DNA of 41,126 nucleotides from Paracoccaceae bacterium (GCA_020629115.1 JAHDDY010000026.1:1-41126); one strand, 5' to 3'. Counted from the stretch's first letter, positions 14,705 to 24,237 are shown. Program-made: numbers and translations. The notes: generated from the letters alone by a model not told the origin.

Positions 14705-17449
14705 CTATCGCAGCCGCGACATCAGCGCTTCCGCGTCGCCCCGCGCCTCGAAGGCGCCGCTGTTGTCGAGAACCCCGGTCAGGACGGTGCGCGCTTCGGT
14801 GCCCCGGCCCGCCTTCGAGAGGGCGACCGCATAGTGGTAGCCGATCTCCGGGTTGTCCGGTGCCATGCGCACGGCACGCGACAGAAGGGCGAGGCCCTGC
14901 TCCAGCTTGCCGTATTCCACCAGCATCCAGCCGTAGGTATCGGCCACCTCAGGCGAGCCGCCCGCCGCCTGGAAGGCGCGCTCGGCGTAGTCGAGGGCGT
15001 CGGGCTTGTCCGCACGGTGGCGCAGCCAGGCGTAGTTGTTGAGCGCGACCGGGTTGGTCGGCTCCAGCTTGAGGAAGTCGCCGTAGATCGTCTCGGCCTC
15101 GGCGTAGTTCTCCCGCTCCATCATCGCGGTGGCGTAGGCGATGAGCGCGCCCCGGTCGCGGGGATTGCTCTCGATCCAGGCGCGCAGGCCGTCGCGGGCG
15201 GCGTCCATCCGCCCCGCCCGGACCCGCGCGCCGTAGAGCGCGACGGCGAGGCGGCCGTCGGGGGCGCGGGCGAAGGCCTGTTCGAGCACCTGCACGCCGA
15301 CGACGGGCTGGTTCATCTCGGCGGCCGCGCTGGCCAGCAGGCGGGCGGCGGCACCGGGATCGGTGCGGGCGATGGTCTGGGCCGCCTCCTGCGCGACCGC
15401 GGCGTCGCGCCGCTCGATGGCCAGCGTCGCCATGGTCCCGGCGAGCGCCGTATCGCTCGGCCAGCGGCGCAGTCCCGCGCGCAGGGCGTCGTAGGCATCG
15501 GGCGCGCGGTTCGCCAGCGCCAGCGCCTCGGCGCGGATGATGACGGCGCGGGGCGAATCGGGCGCGCGGGCCGCGAGGCGGTCGGCGGCGGCGATGGCCT
15601 CCGCCCCCGCGCGGGCGTCGATCATCGACAGGGCGGCGAAGGACAGGTCCCCCAGCGCGGCGTCGGGCATGGACGACAGGCGCGTCGCCTCGCGCACCGC
15701 CTCGGCCCGGCGGTCGTCGAGCAGCAGCGCCCCGATGAGGGATTTCGAGATATCCGTCGAGTCGGGGGCACGGCGCGCGCCTTCCTGAAGCACGGCAATG
15801 CCTTCGGATTCGCGGCCCGCGCGGTCGAGGGTGCGGGCGAGGCGCAGGGTCAGGAATTCGCTGCCGGGCCGGGCCGCGAGCAGGTCCTGCAGGCGGGAGA
15901 CGGTCTGGCGCGGGGCGGTGTCGAGCTGTTCCTGCGCCACATGGGCGGCGATCAGTTCCGGGTCGGCGGCGAGCGCCCGGTCGAGGTTGGCGCGCGCGGC
16001 GTCGATATCGCCCCGGGCCGCCGCGATGCCGCCGCGCAGGGCCAGCACCCGCGCGGACCCCTGCATCCGCGCGTCGAGCGCGTCGACCACCTTCTCGGCG
16101 GCGTCCACGTCGTCGTTGGAGAGCGCGTCGCCCGCCTTGAGCACCGCGAGGCGCAGCGCGTCGCCGCCCTCTCCCGCGCCCGGCTCCAGCAGCGCGAGCG
16201 CCGTGGTGGCGTTGCGCCGCTCCGCCGCGTTGCCGCTTTCCAGGATGGCGGCGAACTGCGCGCGGGCGTCGTCGTAGCGGTCGAGCGCCAGATACGCGCT
16301 CGCCAGCCGCCGCCGCGTGCCGGTATCGTCCGGACTGCGGGCCAGCAGCTTTTCGAGGATGTCGGCGGCGTTGCTGGGCTGACCCATGCGCATGCGCACC
16401 GTGGCCAGCGCGCGCCGGGCGTCGAGATTGCCGGGCTGCATCGCGATGTACCGCTGGAAGAGCGAGTCCGCCTGCCCGTACTGTCCCGTCTCCGTCTTGA
16501 TGAGCGCGCCGAGCAGGACCGCCGGGGCGAAGCGGTCGAAGCTGCGCTGCAGATGGGTGAAGTTGTTGTTCGCGGTGTCGTAGTCGCCCTCGGCGAAGGC
16601 GATGGCCGCCTTCAGGTAATGCACGATGGGCGTGCCGGGGCTGAGCCGTTCCACCTCGTCCGCGTCGGCCTTGGCGCGGGCCATGTCGCCGTTCGCCAGC
16701 GAGGCGCGGGCGCGGGAGATGAGCGGGCCGGTATCGCCGGGCTGGAGGGCGACGGCCTTGTCGAAGGAGTAGAAGGCCGCGTGCTTGTCGCCCGTGGCCA
16801 GCGAGACCTCGCCGCGCAGGATCCAGCCCGGCGCGTAGTCGGGCAGGCCCTTGACGATCTCGTCCACCTTGTCGACCGCGCGGACGTAGTCGCGCCGGGC
16901 GACGAACACCCGGGCGAGGCCGAAATGCCCCTCGACCCGACTCGAATCGAGGGCGAGGATTTCCCGGTGCGCCGCCTCGGCCTCGTCCAGCCGGTCGAGC
17001 GCGATGAGGGCCGAGCCGCGGATGACCATCTTCTGCACCGTCAGGTCGGTGGTCGCCGCGCTTCCCGCCGCGACGCTCAGCGCCTTGGTCGGGTCGCCCC
17101 GCTGGAGGGCCAGCTCGCCCAGCAGGATGGCGCTCTCGTCGGTGGGGGCGAGGCGGTGGGCGCGGCCGATCTCCTTGTCCGCCGTCTCCAGATCGCCCCC
17201 CGCGAGCGCGATCTTGCCGAGCAGGAGCCGGGCCGGCACGTGGTCGGGGTTGTCGCGCAGCACGTTCTTCAGCTCGATGGTCGCGTCGCGCGGCTTGCCC
17301 GCCTCGAAGGAGCGCACGGCGCGGGTATAGGTCTCGTGCACGGCGGCACTGTCGGCCTTCGCCAGCGCGGCAATGGGGGTGAGCGCGGCCCCGCCGCCGA
17401 GGGCGAGGGCGAGGGCGAGACTGGCGGTCAGGGTGTGACGACGCGGCAT
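14705..17449 (-). CDS. prsT: XrtA/PEP-CTERM system TPR protein PrsT
   Basis: A 914-residue exported protein built almost entirely of tetratricopeptide repeats, matching the PEP-CTERM-associated TPR protein by architecture and context. The N-terminus MPRRHTLTASLALALALGG is a Sec signal peptide with a probable Ala-x-Ala cut near residues 28-30 (ALA-KAD). TPR-type helices run from about 35 to 900. Family members are usually lipoproteins, but no Cys lies near this cleavage region. The start at 17449 follows GGAG with 6 bases spacing. It is the last gene of the minus-strand XrtA operon, 68 bases after the amidotransferase gene, where it could act in assembly or export of the polymer or sorted proteins. 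Specific partners are unknown. Confidence 0.85.
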   Translation of the reverse strand: MPRRHTLTASLALALALGGGAALTPIAALAKADSAAVHETYTRAVRSFEAGKPRDATIELKNVLRDNPDHVPARLLLGKIALAGGDLETADKEIGRAHRLAPTDESAILLGELALQRGDPTKALSVAAGSAATTDLTVQKMVIRGSALIALDRLDEAEAAHREILALDSSRVEGHFGLARVFVARRDYVRAVDKVDEIVKGLPDYAPGWILRGEVSLATGDKHAAFYSFDKAVALQPGDTGPLISRARASLANGDMARAKADADEVERLSPGTPIVHYLKAAIAFAEGDYDTANNNFTHLQRSFDRFAPAVLLGALIKTETGQYGQADSLFQRYIAMQPGNLDARRALATVRMRMGQPSNAADILEKLLARSPDDTGTRRRLASAYLALDRYDDARAQFAAILESGNAAERRNATTALALLEPGAGEGGDALRLAVLKAGDALSNDDVDAAEKVVDALDARMQGSARVLALRGGIAAARGDIDAARANLDRALAADPELIAAHVAQEQLDTAPRQTVSRLQDLLAARPGSEFLTLRLARTLDRAGRESEGIAVLQEGARRAPDSTDISKSLIGALLLDDRRAEAVREATRLSSMPDAALGDLSFAALSMIDARAGAEAIAAADRLAARAPDSPRAVIIRAEALALANRAPDAYDALRAGLRRWPSDTALAGTMATLAIERRDAAVAQEAAQTIARTDPGAAARLLASAAAEMNQPVVGVQVLEQAFARAPDGRLAVALYGARVRAGRMDAARDGLRAWIESNPRDRGALIAYATAMMERENYAEAETIYGDFLKLEPTNPVALNNYAWLRHRADKPDALDYAERAFQAAGGSPEVADTYGWMLVEYGKLEQGLALLSRAVRMAPDNPEIGYHYAVALSKAGRGTEARTVLTGVLDNSGAFEARGDAEALMSRLR

Positions 17450-17517
17450 GGGCGGCTCCGGGTGGGGGATGGGACGGTTCTTCGCTCGCACCATGCCCCA
17501 ACGAGGTTGACCCGATC

Positions 17518-19428
17518 TTAAGCCGCCCGATCGAGTTTTACCGTTCCGTGAGTACGTGCCAGAAAGCCGTCGAGCATCAGCACCGCCCAGAGCGCCCGGC
17601 TCGTATCGGCGCGGCCCGTGCGCTGCGCCTGCCACAGGCCGTCCAGCGCCGTCCGGTCGATCAGCCCCGCCTCCAGCACCGCCGAATCGCGCGTCAGCGC
17701 CTGCATCCGCGCGGCGAAGCGCCCGGTCATCCAGCCGCCGATGGGGGCGACGAAGCCGCGCTTGCGGGCGTCGAGGATATCGCCGGGGACATGCGCGCGC
17801 AGGGCGGCCTTCAGCACGCGCTTGCCGGTCAGGCCGTCGAGCTTGAGGTTGGTGGGCAGGCGGGCGGCCCAGCGGGCGAGGTCGATATCCAGCAGCGGAT
17901 TGCGCACCTCGATCCCGGCGGCCATGCTCGCGCGGTCCACCTTCACCAGCATCCGCCCCGGCAGCCAGGTCATCAGGTCGACGTATTGCGCCCGGGCGAG
18001 GGGGTCGTCGGTCTCGGCCCGGGCCGCATGGGCGCGCAGCAGGTCGGCGGTGGAATAGGCGTCGATTCGCGCGTCCGCCCCGAGCAGCCCGTCGCGCTCG
18101 CCCTCGCGCATCAGGGCGGTGGCGCGGAACAGGCCGCCCATCGCATCGGTGGCCAGCGCTTCGAGCGTCGATTTCGCGCGCAGGGCCCTGGGCGCGTTCG
18201 GCAAGGCCGGATAGGCGCGGGACAGCGGCCCGAACAGGCCCCGCCCCGCCCAGCCGGGCAGGCGCGCTTTCAGCCGCTCCTCGGCGAGGTGATAGGGATA
18301 GCGCCGGTATCCGGCGAAGATCTCGTCCCCCCCATCCCCCGACAGGGCGACCTTCACGTGCCGCGAGGCCATGCGGCACAGGTGCAGCGTCGGCAGGGCG
18401 GAGGCATCGGCGAACGGCTCGCCATAGGCGGCGTCCAGCGTGCCGGTATCGGCCATCGCGTCCGCGGTCACGCGCTCGACGTGGTGGCGCGCGCCATGGC
18501 GTTCGGCGACCCGCGCGGCGAGGTCCGTCTCGTCCAGCGCCGGATCGTTGAAGCCCATGGTGCAGGCATCCAGCCCCGACCCGCGAAGATCGCTCGCGAT
18601 GGCCAGCATCGCCGCGCTGTCCACGCCCCCCGACAGGAACGCGCCGAGGGGCACGTCCGCCACCAGCCGCTTGGCCACCGCCGAGCGCAGGAGGGGCGTC
18701 AGTTGCTCGACCGCCTCGCCCTCGTCCATGCGCCCCTCGGGATGCACGCGGATCGACCAGTAGCGGCGGGGCGTGGGCACGGGCGCGCCCCGGTCGAGGC
18801 GCAGGACATGCGCGGGGGGCAGCTTCTCGATGCCGTCGAGGAGGGATTTCGGCTCCGGCACGTAGCCGAGCGCGAGATAGTCGGCCAGCGCGTCCCGGCG
18901 CACGGGCGGCACGGTGTCCATCCCCGCCAGCACCGCGTCGAGGTCCGACCCGAAGAGCAGCTCGCCGGACGGGCGACGCGCGTGGAAGAGCGGCTTCTTG
19001 CCCCATCGGTCGCGCATCAGGAACAGGCTCTCGCGGTCCGCGTCCCAGATCGCGGTGGCGAAGAACCCGTCGAGCCGCTCGACCATCCCCTCGCCCCAGA
19101 CGCGCCAGCCGTGGAGCAGGACCTCCGTGTCGCAATCGCTGACGAAGGCCGCGCCCTGCGCCTCCAGTTCCGCGCGCAGGGCGCGGAAGTTGTAGATCAT
19201 GCCGTTGAAGACCAGCGCGATGCGCCCGTCCGCCGAGACGAAGGGCTGCTCGCCGCCCTCGGGGTCGATGATGGCGAGGCGGCGATGGCCGAGGGCGACG
19301 CCGGGGGCGTGCCAATGGCCTTCGCCGTCCGGCCCGCGCCGGGCGATGGCATCGGTCATCGCGCGCAGGCGGGCGGGGGCGATGTCGCGCCGTCCCGTCA
19401 GGTCGACGACGCCCGCGATGCCGCACAT
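17518..19428 (-). CDS. XrtA-associated asparagine synthase-like amidotransferase
   Basis: A 636-residue class II glutamine amidotransferase fused to an asparagine-synthetase-type ATP-pyrophosphatase. Cys2 (MCGIAG) is the glutaminase nucleophile; R50 (GHRRLAIID) and N75 (VFNGMIYN) complete that site. The synthase domain has the PP-loop SGGVDS (266-271), ALSGDGGDEIFAGYRRY and KVDRASMAAGIEVRNPLLD. In XrtA loci this is called amidotransferase 1, thought to amidate a sugar or acid in the exopolysaccharide rather than free aspartate. Its ATG overlaps the xrtA stop (TGATG), so it is translationally coupled to the exosortase. Ordinary AsnB is the alternative, but context argues against it. Confidence 0.9.
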   Translation of the reverse strand: MCGIAGVVDLTGRRDIAPARLRAMTDAIARRGPDGEGHWHAPGVALGHRRLAIIDPEGGEQPFVSADGRIALVFNGMIYNFRALRAELEAQGAAFVSDCDTEVLLHGWRVWGEGMVERLDGFFATAIWDADRESLFLMRDRWGKKPLFHARRPSGELLFGSDLDAVLAGMDTVPPVRRDALADYLALGYVPEPKSLLDGIEKLPPAHVLRLDRGAPVPTPRRYWSIRVHPEGRMDEGEAVEQLTPLLRSAVAKRLVADVPLGAFLSGGVDSAAMLAIASDLRGSGLDACTMGFNDPALDETDLAARVAERHGARHHVERVTADAMADTGTLDAAYGEPFADASALPTLHLCRMASRHVKVALSGDGGDEIFAGYRRYPYHLAEERLKARLPGWAGRGLFGPLSRAYPALPNAPRALRAKSTLEALATDAMGGLFRATALMREGERDGLLGADARIDAYSTADLLRAHAARAETDDPLARAQYVDLMTWLPGRMLVKVDRASMAAGIEVRNPLLDIDLARWAARLPTNLKLDGLTGKRVLKAALRAHVPGDILDARKRGFVAPIGGWMTGRFAARMQALTRDSAVLEAGLIDRTALDGLWQAQRTGRADTSRALWAVLMLDGFLARTHGTVKLDRAA

Positions 19429-20993
19429 CAGTCGAGCATCCCGGCCACCGGCCCCGCATCGGCGAGGAACGCCTCCATCGCCGCGACCGCCGCCGCGCGC
19501 TGACCGGGCCGGTCGTACCGGACGGACAGGGCGAGCGCGGCGGCCTGCACCGGCCCGCCCGTCAGCCGCGCGCGCAGCCCGGCCAGCTTGGCGGCCTTCG
19601 GGTCGGCGGTGAACGTCCCGCCCGTCAGCACCCACGACGCGACGAGGCGGGAGGAGAAGGTCGTCCCGGTCTCGTTCCGCGTGAAGGCGGTCAGCCGGTC
19701 GCGCCGGGCGGGGGAGGGCAGGCCGGTCGCGCCGGTATCGAGCGCCAGCGTCCCGATGCCCGCCCGCTTCCAGATCGTGTCGTCGTCGTAGCGGTTCGAC
19801 CAGTGCAGCGCCTCGGCCCCGTCGCGCTGGTGGGTATAGGCGGCGAGGTGCAGGTCGACGGTGTGGGTGCCGTCCGTCAGGCGCAGGGCCTCCACCCGGT
19901 CGGCGCTCCCGAAGCGGGGCACCCAGCGGTCGGGGGCCTCCCCGTCGGTCGGGACGACCGTCCAGCCGCCGGGCACGATCCGCGCGGCGATCTCGGTCGG
20001 CAGGGGCGCGGCGGCGGGGACGGTCAGCGCGGCGAGCGCCGGGCCGCCGGACAGGATCAGCGCGCCCGCGACGATGGCCGCGAAGCCGCCGCGCGGGGCC
20101 GTCCGGATGGTCTCGACCGGCGGTCCGCCCGCCGGGTCCTCGATGCGCCGGTCCGCGAAGCGCCCGCCGACCCAGAGCATCAGCACCATCACGAGGGAGA
20201 AGAACAGCCAGCCGTAGACCAGATGATCCACCCCCACCGCCAGCGCGTTGTCCGTCATGTGCGCCAGCAGCATGATGCCGTAGGCGCGCAGGCAGTTGGC
20301 GCCGACCGGGATGGCCACGGCGAGGAACAGGAACAAGGCCCATTTCCACGCCCGGTCATAGCTGAAATAGGAGAAGAGGACCGCGACGAAGATGTTGGCG
20401 ATGAGGAAGCGGATGCCCGCGCAGGCCTCGGCCACCTCCCAGAGGCCGGAGGGAAGCTCGATCATCAGTCCCTCGCGGTAGACCGGGATGCCGGTCAGTT
20501 GCAGCAGCCAGACGGACACGTCCGCCGTCAGTTCCTGCAACCCCGGAATGAGGAAGTCGCCGACCGGGACCATGAAGGCGAGGAAGAGGACGGGAAAGCG
20601 GAACCGCCGGGCGAAATCCCAGCCCAGCGCCAGCGGCACCAGCGCCATCAGCGCGCCGACGAAGCCGACATGGCGCAGGAGGTTCACCCCCGACACCTCG
20701 CCCAGGAACCCGATGACGGCGAATCCCGCCAGCGGCACCAGTGCCCCGAGCGCGGGGGCGAGCGGCAGGTCCGCCATCTCCTCCCGCCGCCGCCAGACGA
20801 GCCACGCGGCGATGGGCGCGACGAGGAAGCCGTGGTTGTAGGTCGTCGTGTTCCACCAGATGTCGACCAGGCTCGCCAGCGTGCCGGCCTGCGCCGCGCA
20901 CAGGATCGCCACCAGCGCGGCGAGGCGCAGGAGGGGGGCGGTCAGGGGCCGGGCATCCGCCCCGGCGAGGGTGTCGAAGTCGGTCGTGGTCAT
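19428..20993 (-). CDS. xrtA: Exosortase A fused to an EpsI domain
   Basis: A 521-residue inner-membrane protein. The N-terminal ~280 residues carry about eight spans and the exosortase catalytic residues C191 (EACAGIRF), R236 (NCLRAYGI) and H257 (GVDHLVYGW). Exosortases are sortase-like cysteine transpeptidases that cut and reattach proteins with a C-terminal PEP-CTERM signal. A further span near 303-325 leads to a C-terminal EpsI/DUF3485-type domain (about 325-521) with WVPRFGSADRVEAL, LHLAAYTHQRDGAEALHW and SNRYDD. The fusion is common in XrtA proteins. The gene overlaps both neighbours: its ATG lies in the glycosyltransferase stop, and its stop in the amidotransferase start. Confidence 0.94.
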   Translation of the reverse strand: MTTTDFDTLAGADARPLTAPLLRLAALVAILCAAQAGTLASLVDIWWNTTTYNHGFLVAPIAAWLVWRRREEMADLPLAPALGALVPLAGFAVIGFLGEVSGVNLLRHVGFVGALMALVPLALGWDFARRFRFPVLFLAFMVPVGDFLIPGLQELTADVSVWLLQLTGIPVYREGLMIELPSGLWEVAEACAGIRFLIANIFVAVLFSYFSYDRAWKWALFLFLAVAIPVGANCLRAYGIMLLAHMTDNALAVGVDHLVYGWLFFSLVMVLMLWVGGRFADRRIEDPAGGPPVETIRTAPRGGFAAIVAGALILSGGPALAALTVPAAAPLPTEIAARIVPGGWTVVPTDGEAPDRWVPRFGSADRVEALRLTDGTHTVDLHLAAYTHQRDGAEALHWSNRYDDDTIWKRAGIGTLALDTGATGLPSPARRDRLTAFTRNETGTTFSSRLVASWVLTGGTFTADPKAAKLAGLRARLTGGPVQAAALALSVRYDRPGQRAAAVAAMEAFLADAGPVAGMLD

Positions 20994-22228
20994 GCGGCGC
21001 TCCGTTCGCGGGTGGCCGGGTCGGCGCGGTCGATGATCCGCTCCAGCGTCTCGATCCGGGCCGCCCAGCTGTACTCGTCCTCGATCATCCGCCGCGCCGC
21101 CGCCGCCATGGCGTCGGCCTTGGCCGGATCGTCGAGTAGCTCGCCGATGGCGGTCGCAAATTCCGCGCCGCTTCCGGCCACGCTCACGGAGATGTCAGGG
21201 ACCGCGCCGATGCCGTCGAGGGCCGCCGCGCTGGTGACGACCGGCAGGCGCGCGGCCATGGCCTCCAGCACCTTGTTCTGCACCCCCCGCGCCAGTTGCA
21301 GCGGTGCGACGGCGAGGGCGGCGTGGACGAGATAGGGCTTCATGTCCGGCACGCGCCCCGTCACCTCGATATCATCCGAGGCGAGCGCGCGTACCTCGCG
21401 CGCGGGGTTCGATCCGGCGATAACGAAGACCACCCCCCGCCCCGCCGCGCGCAGGCGCGGCATGGCCTCGCGGGCGAACCAGGTCACGGCGTCGACGTTG
21501 GGGGCGTAGTCCATCGCGCCGGTGAAGATGATGCGCGCGCGTCCGTCATGGGGGTAGGGCGAGGGCAGGGAGCACGCATCCTCCCACCCCTCCAGCGCGA
21601 CCCCGTTGCCGACGGCGTGGACGCGCTCGGTGATGCCCGTGACCCGCCCGAACAGCGCCGCCTCGTTCTCGGTCACCAGAAGGCTGGCATCGGCCCGCGC
21701 GGCCAGCCGCCGCTCCGCCTCGCGCATGAGCGCGGCCTCGCGGGCGTAGACCCGGCCCATCACGCCGCCCTCGCTCTCGCCCATCGCGCGCCATTTCTCG
21801 GAATCGACATCCACGAAATCGACCACGAGCGGGCCGTGGGTCCCGTTGACGGCGGACAGGTACGGCGCGGTGCCGCTGGAATAGAGCATCACCGTGTCGA
21901 AGCGGTCCATCAGCGTGACCTGCCGCACCCAGTCCATCATCGAGCGGTGGCGGAAATAGGCGAAGGAGACCGGCTCGCGCCGCGCGATGGCCTCCACCGC
22001 CGCCCGCCTGCGCGACCGCCCACGCCCGTCCGCGATGTGGACCCGGGCGCACAGGGCGTCGAGCGCGTGGCGGTGCTGCCAGTCGTCGGGGTCGTCCACC
22101 GGCGCGCCGAGGAACACGTCGTAGCGCTCGGCCAGCCCCTCGATCAGGTGATACGCGCGCAGCTTCTCGCCCTTGTGGGGCGGGTAGGGGATGCGGTGGG
22201 CGAGAAAGAGGAGCTTCGGTTTCGCCAT
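20990..22228 (-). CDS. XrtA-associated glycosyltransferase (GT-B, sugar transferase type)
   Basis: A 412-residue GT-B glycosyltransferase of the type marking XrtA/EpsH loci. It opens MAKPKLLFLAHRIPYPPHKGEKLRAYHLI, with the Gly-Glu-Lys donor/acceptor loop. The C-terminal domain has FTGAMDYAPNVDAV and ARGVQNKVLEAMAA, in which the Glu of the KVLEAM motif would bind the nucleotide sugar. It probably adds a sugar to the lipid-linked exopolysaccharide repeat on the cytoplasmic face of the membrane; the sugar is unknown. It starts 5 bases after the FemAB-like gene stop and overlaps the xrtA start by 4 bases, so the set is tightly co-translated. Confidence 0.9.
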   Translation of the reverse strand: MAKPKLLFLAHRIPYPPHKGEKLRAYHLIEGLAERYDVFLGAPVDDPDDWQHRHALDALCARVHIADGRGRSRRRAAVEAIARREPVSFAYFRHRSMMDWVRQVTLMDRFDTVMLYSSGTAPYLSAVNGTHGPLVVDFVDVDSEKWRAMGESEGGVMGRVYAREAALMREAERRLAARADASLLVTENEAALFGRVTGITERVHAVGNGVALEGWEDACSLPSPYPHDGRARIIFTGAMDYAPNVDAVTWFAREAMPRLRAAGRGVVFVIAGSNPAREVRALASDDIEVTGRVPDMKPYLVHAALAVAPLQLARGVQNKVLEAMAARLPVVTSAAALDGIGAVPDISVSVAGSGAEFATAIGELLDDPAKADAMAAAARRMIEDEYSWAARIETLERIIDRADPATRERSAA

Positions 22229-22233
22229 GGTGC

Positions 22234-23304
22234 CTATCCCAGTTGCCGCGCCAGATACGGGCCGAGGCGCTTGGTCAGGCCGAAGGGCATCGCCTGCCAG
22301 ACCTTCACGAAGCGCGCGTATTTCGGATTGTTCGGGTTCACGTCCGGCATCGCGGCCGCGCGGATCAGGTGGTACTGGTAGGCGAGCGGCACGCCCTCGA
22401 AGCCCCAGTGCTTCTTGTAGTCCGCCGCGCCCGTGCCGATCTTCGAGCGCCCGAAGTCGAAATGCCCGATGCCGCGCCCGGCGGCGCGGTCCATCAGGTC
22501 CCAGTAGACGTGATCGAAGGCGTGCAGCTTTCGCGCCTCCGCCGCCGCGCCGACGTAGTAGGGGTAGACGCAATCCTTGAACCACAGGGTCATCAGCGCG
22601 ACCACCGGCCCGTCGGGCGCATTCACCGTGGATATCTCGCAATCCTCGCCGAAGGCGTCCTTGAGCGCGGCGTACCAGCGCAGCGGCAGGACGGGCGTGC
22701 CCAGCGCGTGCAGGTTGCGGGCGTAGAGGTCGTGGAACAGGGCAACGGGCGCGTCGGTCTCCACCTTGAACCCGGCCTTGATCCCCTTACGCACGTCCGC
22801 GCGCTTCTTGCGGGGGATGGCCTTGAGCCGCTCGTCCGGGTCGGCGAGGAGCGGGGCGCGGTAGCCCGCATAGGTCGCGTCCTTCGTCGGCCAGCCCTCG
22901 AACAGCGCCCGGTCGCCGCGCAGTTCCAGGCAGTCGACCCCGCGCGCCTCGCCCATCGCGATGGCTTCCTGCGCCAGCGCCTCCGCGACCGTCCCGTTCA
23001 TCGCGAGGATGCCGCCGCCGACGGAGAATCCCGTCGAGACGAGGGCGTTGCCGAAGAGCGGGGTCTTGAGGTGCACCAGCGGCAGGATGCCGACCACCGT
23101 GCCGCCCTCGCGCGCCAGCAGGTAGGGCGTGTCGTAGCCCAGCCCGGCGGCGACCGCGTCGCGCCACGCCAGCGCGTGGAACGGCGTCGCGTCCGGGTGG
23201 AGGGCGACGAAGCCCTCCCAGTCCGCCTCGTCAGCCGGCGAGAGCGGCGTCACCGTCGGCGCGGCCGTCTCCATCGCCGCGCCATGCATCGTCGAGCCAT
23301 CCAT
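22234..23304 (-). CDS. XrtA-associated FemAB-like GNAT-fold protein
   Basis: A protein of about 356 residues related to FemABX peptidyltransferases and GNAT acyltransferases. It shows WEGFVALHPDATPFHALAW at the N-terminus, YLLAREGGTVVGILPLV, and later the GIGHFDFGRSKIGTGAADYKKHWGFE segment typical of the PEP-CTERM-associated subfamily. It likely transfers an acyl or aminoacyl group onto the polymer or its lipid carrier; that is inferred. The start is uncertain: ATG 23304 has GAGG at a 6-base spacing, while ATG 23274 lies closer to the conserved region. Either start lies inside the 3' end of the deacetylase gene, an overlap of 74 or 44 bases. Confidence 0.87.
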   Translation of the reverse strand: MDGSTMHGAAMETAAPTVTPLSPADEADWEGFVALHPDATPFHALAWRDAVAAGLGYDTPYLLAREGGTVVGILPLVHLKTPLFGNALVSTGFSVGGGILAMNGTVAEALAQEAIAMGEARGVDCLELRGDRALFEGWPTKDATYAGYRAPLLADPDERLKAIPRKKRADVRKGIKAGFKVETDAPVALFHDLYARNLHALGTPVLPLRWYAALKDAFGEDCEISTVNAPDGPVVALMTLWFKDCVYPYYVGAAAEARKLHAFDHVYWDLMDRAAGRGIGHFDFGRSKIGTGAADYKKHWGFEGVPLAYQYHLIRAAAMPDVNPNNPKYARFVKVWQAMPFGLTKRLGPYLARQLG

Positions 23305-24139
23305 GATACGCCTCGTCCATCCGGGTCCAGGGGCCACTCCCGACCAGCCGGCGCAGCTTGCCCTCGCAACGCGCCAGCCCGACCGTGTGGCGGAACCGCG
23401 ACTTTAGGGGCGCGTCCTTAATGCGAGGTTGTCCCGGGTCGACCTCCCAGGGGTGAAGGTAGAAGTTCGGCGGCACCGCCTCGCCCCGCATCCGCGCCAT
23501 GGCGAGGCGGGTGAGCGCGAGCGGGAACAGGCGGAAGAACCCGCCTCCCGCCGCCGGCACGCGCCGACCGCGCCAGAGCAGCGTGGTCACGGGAATCTCC
23601 AGCATGCCCGCGCTCGGCTCCCGGAACGGGTGGCGCGGGGCGTCGGGGTCGCCGTAGAGATCGTGGTCGATGGGGTGCGAGCTGGAGGAATAGGCGTATC
23701 CGGCCTCCGCGAGCGCCTCGTAGGCCCAGGGGCTGCGCGCGTCGATGGAGAAGCTGGGCGCGCGGTAGCCGCGCACCGATGCGCCGCCCGTATCCTCCAG
23801 CGTCAGCCGGGAGCGGCGCACATCCTCGAAGAAGGCGTCGCGGGACTGGTCGAAGACGGCGCGATGCGCCTGTCCGTGGCTCGCCAGCTCGTGCCCCGCC
23901 TCCACGATGCGGCGGACGAGGGCGGGGTGGGCATCCGCCACGCAGCCGAGCGTGAAGAACGTGCCGTGCACGCCGGCGTCGTCGAAGATCCGGAGGATGC
24001 GGTCGGTACTGGCCTCGACCCGGCTCTCGTGCCGGTGCCAGTCGGCCCGGTCGATGACGCCCGCGAAGGCGTGGACGTGAAAATGCTCCTCCACGTCGAT
24101 GGTGAGGGCGCCGGGCATATGGGTGGCGGGAAGGGTCAT
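23231..24139 (-). CDS. XrtA-associated polysaccharide deacetylase (DUF3473 type)
   Basis: A 302-residue carbohydrate esterase 4 enzyme. The NodB-fold motifs are TIDVEEHFHV (about 13-22, catalytic Asp and acidic pair), HGTFFTLG, the metal-binding SHGQAHR, and RGYRAPSFS. The C-terminal DUF3473 part ends with FYLHPWEVDPGQPR, diagnostic of the PEP-CTERM-associated subfamily. It would remove N- or O-acetyl groups from exopolysaccharide. I see no signal peptide, so it may act in the cytoplasm on intermediates. An internal Met at residue 8 is a possible alternate start. It lies 136 bases after the ATPase gene, a gap with two hairpins, and overlaps the FemAB-like gene. Confidence 0.92.
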   Translation of the reverse strand: MTLPATHMPGALTIDVEEHFHVHAFAGVIDRADWHRHESRVEASTDRILRIFDDAGVHGTFFTLGCVADAHPALVRRIVEAGHELASHGQAHRAVFDQSRDAFFEDVRRSRLTLEDTGGASVRGYRAPSFSIDARSPWAYEALAEAGYAYSSSSHPIDHDLYGDPDAPRHPFREPSAGMLEIPVTTLLWRGRRVPAAGGGFFRLFPLALTRLAMARMRGEAVPPNFYLHPWEVDPGQPRIKDAPLKSRFRHTVGLARCEGKLRRLVGSGPWTRMDEAYHGWLDDAWRGDGDGRADGDAALAG

Positions 24140-24169
24140 GTCGATACGCTGTCGATCGGTAAATCTCCC

Positions 24170-24191
24170 GTCCCCGGCGAAGACCGGGGAC
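24170..24191. other. Perfect 8-bp hairpin in the ATPase-deacetylase gap
   Basis: The arms GTCCCCGG and CCGGGGAC surround a 6-base loop. The sequence style resembles short intergenic palindromes common in high-GC alphaproteobacteria. It may modulate the mRNA between these XrtA genes. Confidence 0.45.
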
Positions 24192-24213
24192 CTCGATGGT
24201 CAACGCGCTGTTC

Positions 24214-24237
24214 CGCGAGGCTCCCGCGTGCCTCGCG
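24214..24237. other. Second 8-bp hairpin in the ATPase-deacetylase gap
   Basis: CGCGAGGC and GCCTCGCG pair perfectly around an 8-base loop, 38 bases after the ATPase gene stop on the minus strand. It could cause partial termination or slow 3' decay. No T-run follows in the minus direction. Confidence 0.4.

Noticed and set aside
14564-17521. Long plus-strand open frame opposite prsT
   Set aside because: A GC-driven shadow. The minus-strand TPR protein has a signal peptide, ribosome-binding site and repeats; the plus frame has none.
17518-19428. Housekeeping asparagine synthetase (AsnB)
   Set aside because: It is translationally coupled to xrtA inside an exopolysaccharide locus, the position typical of XrtA-associated amidotransferase 1.
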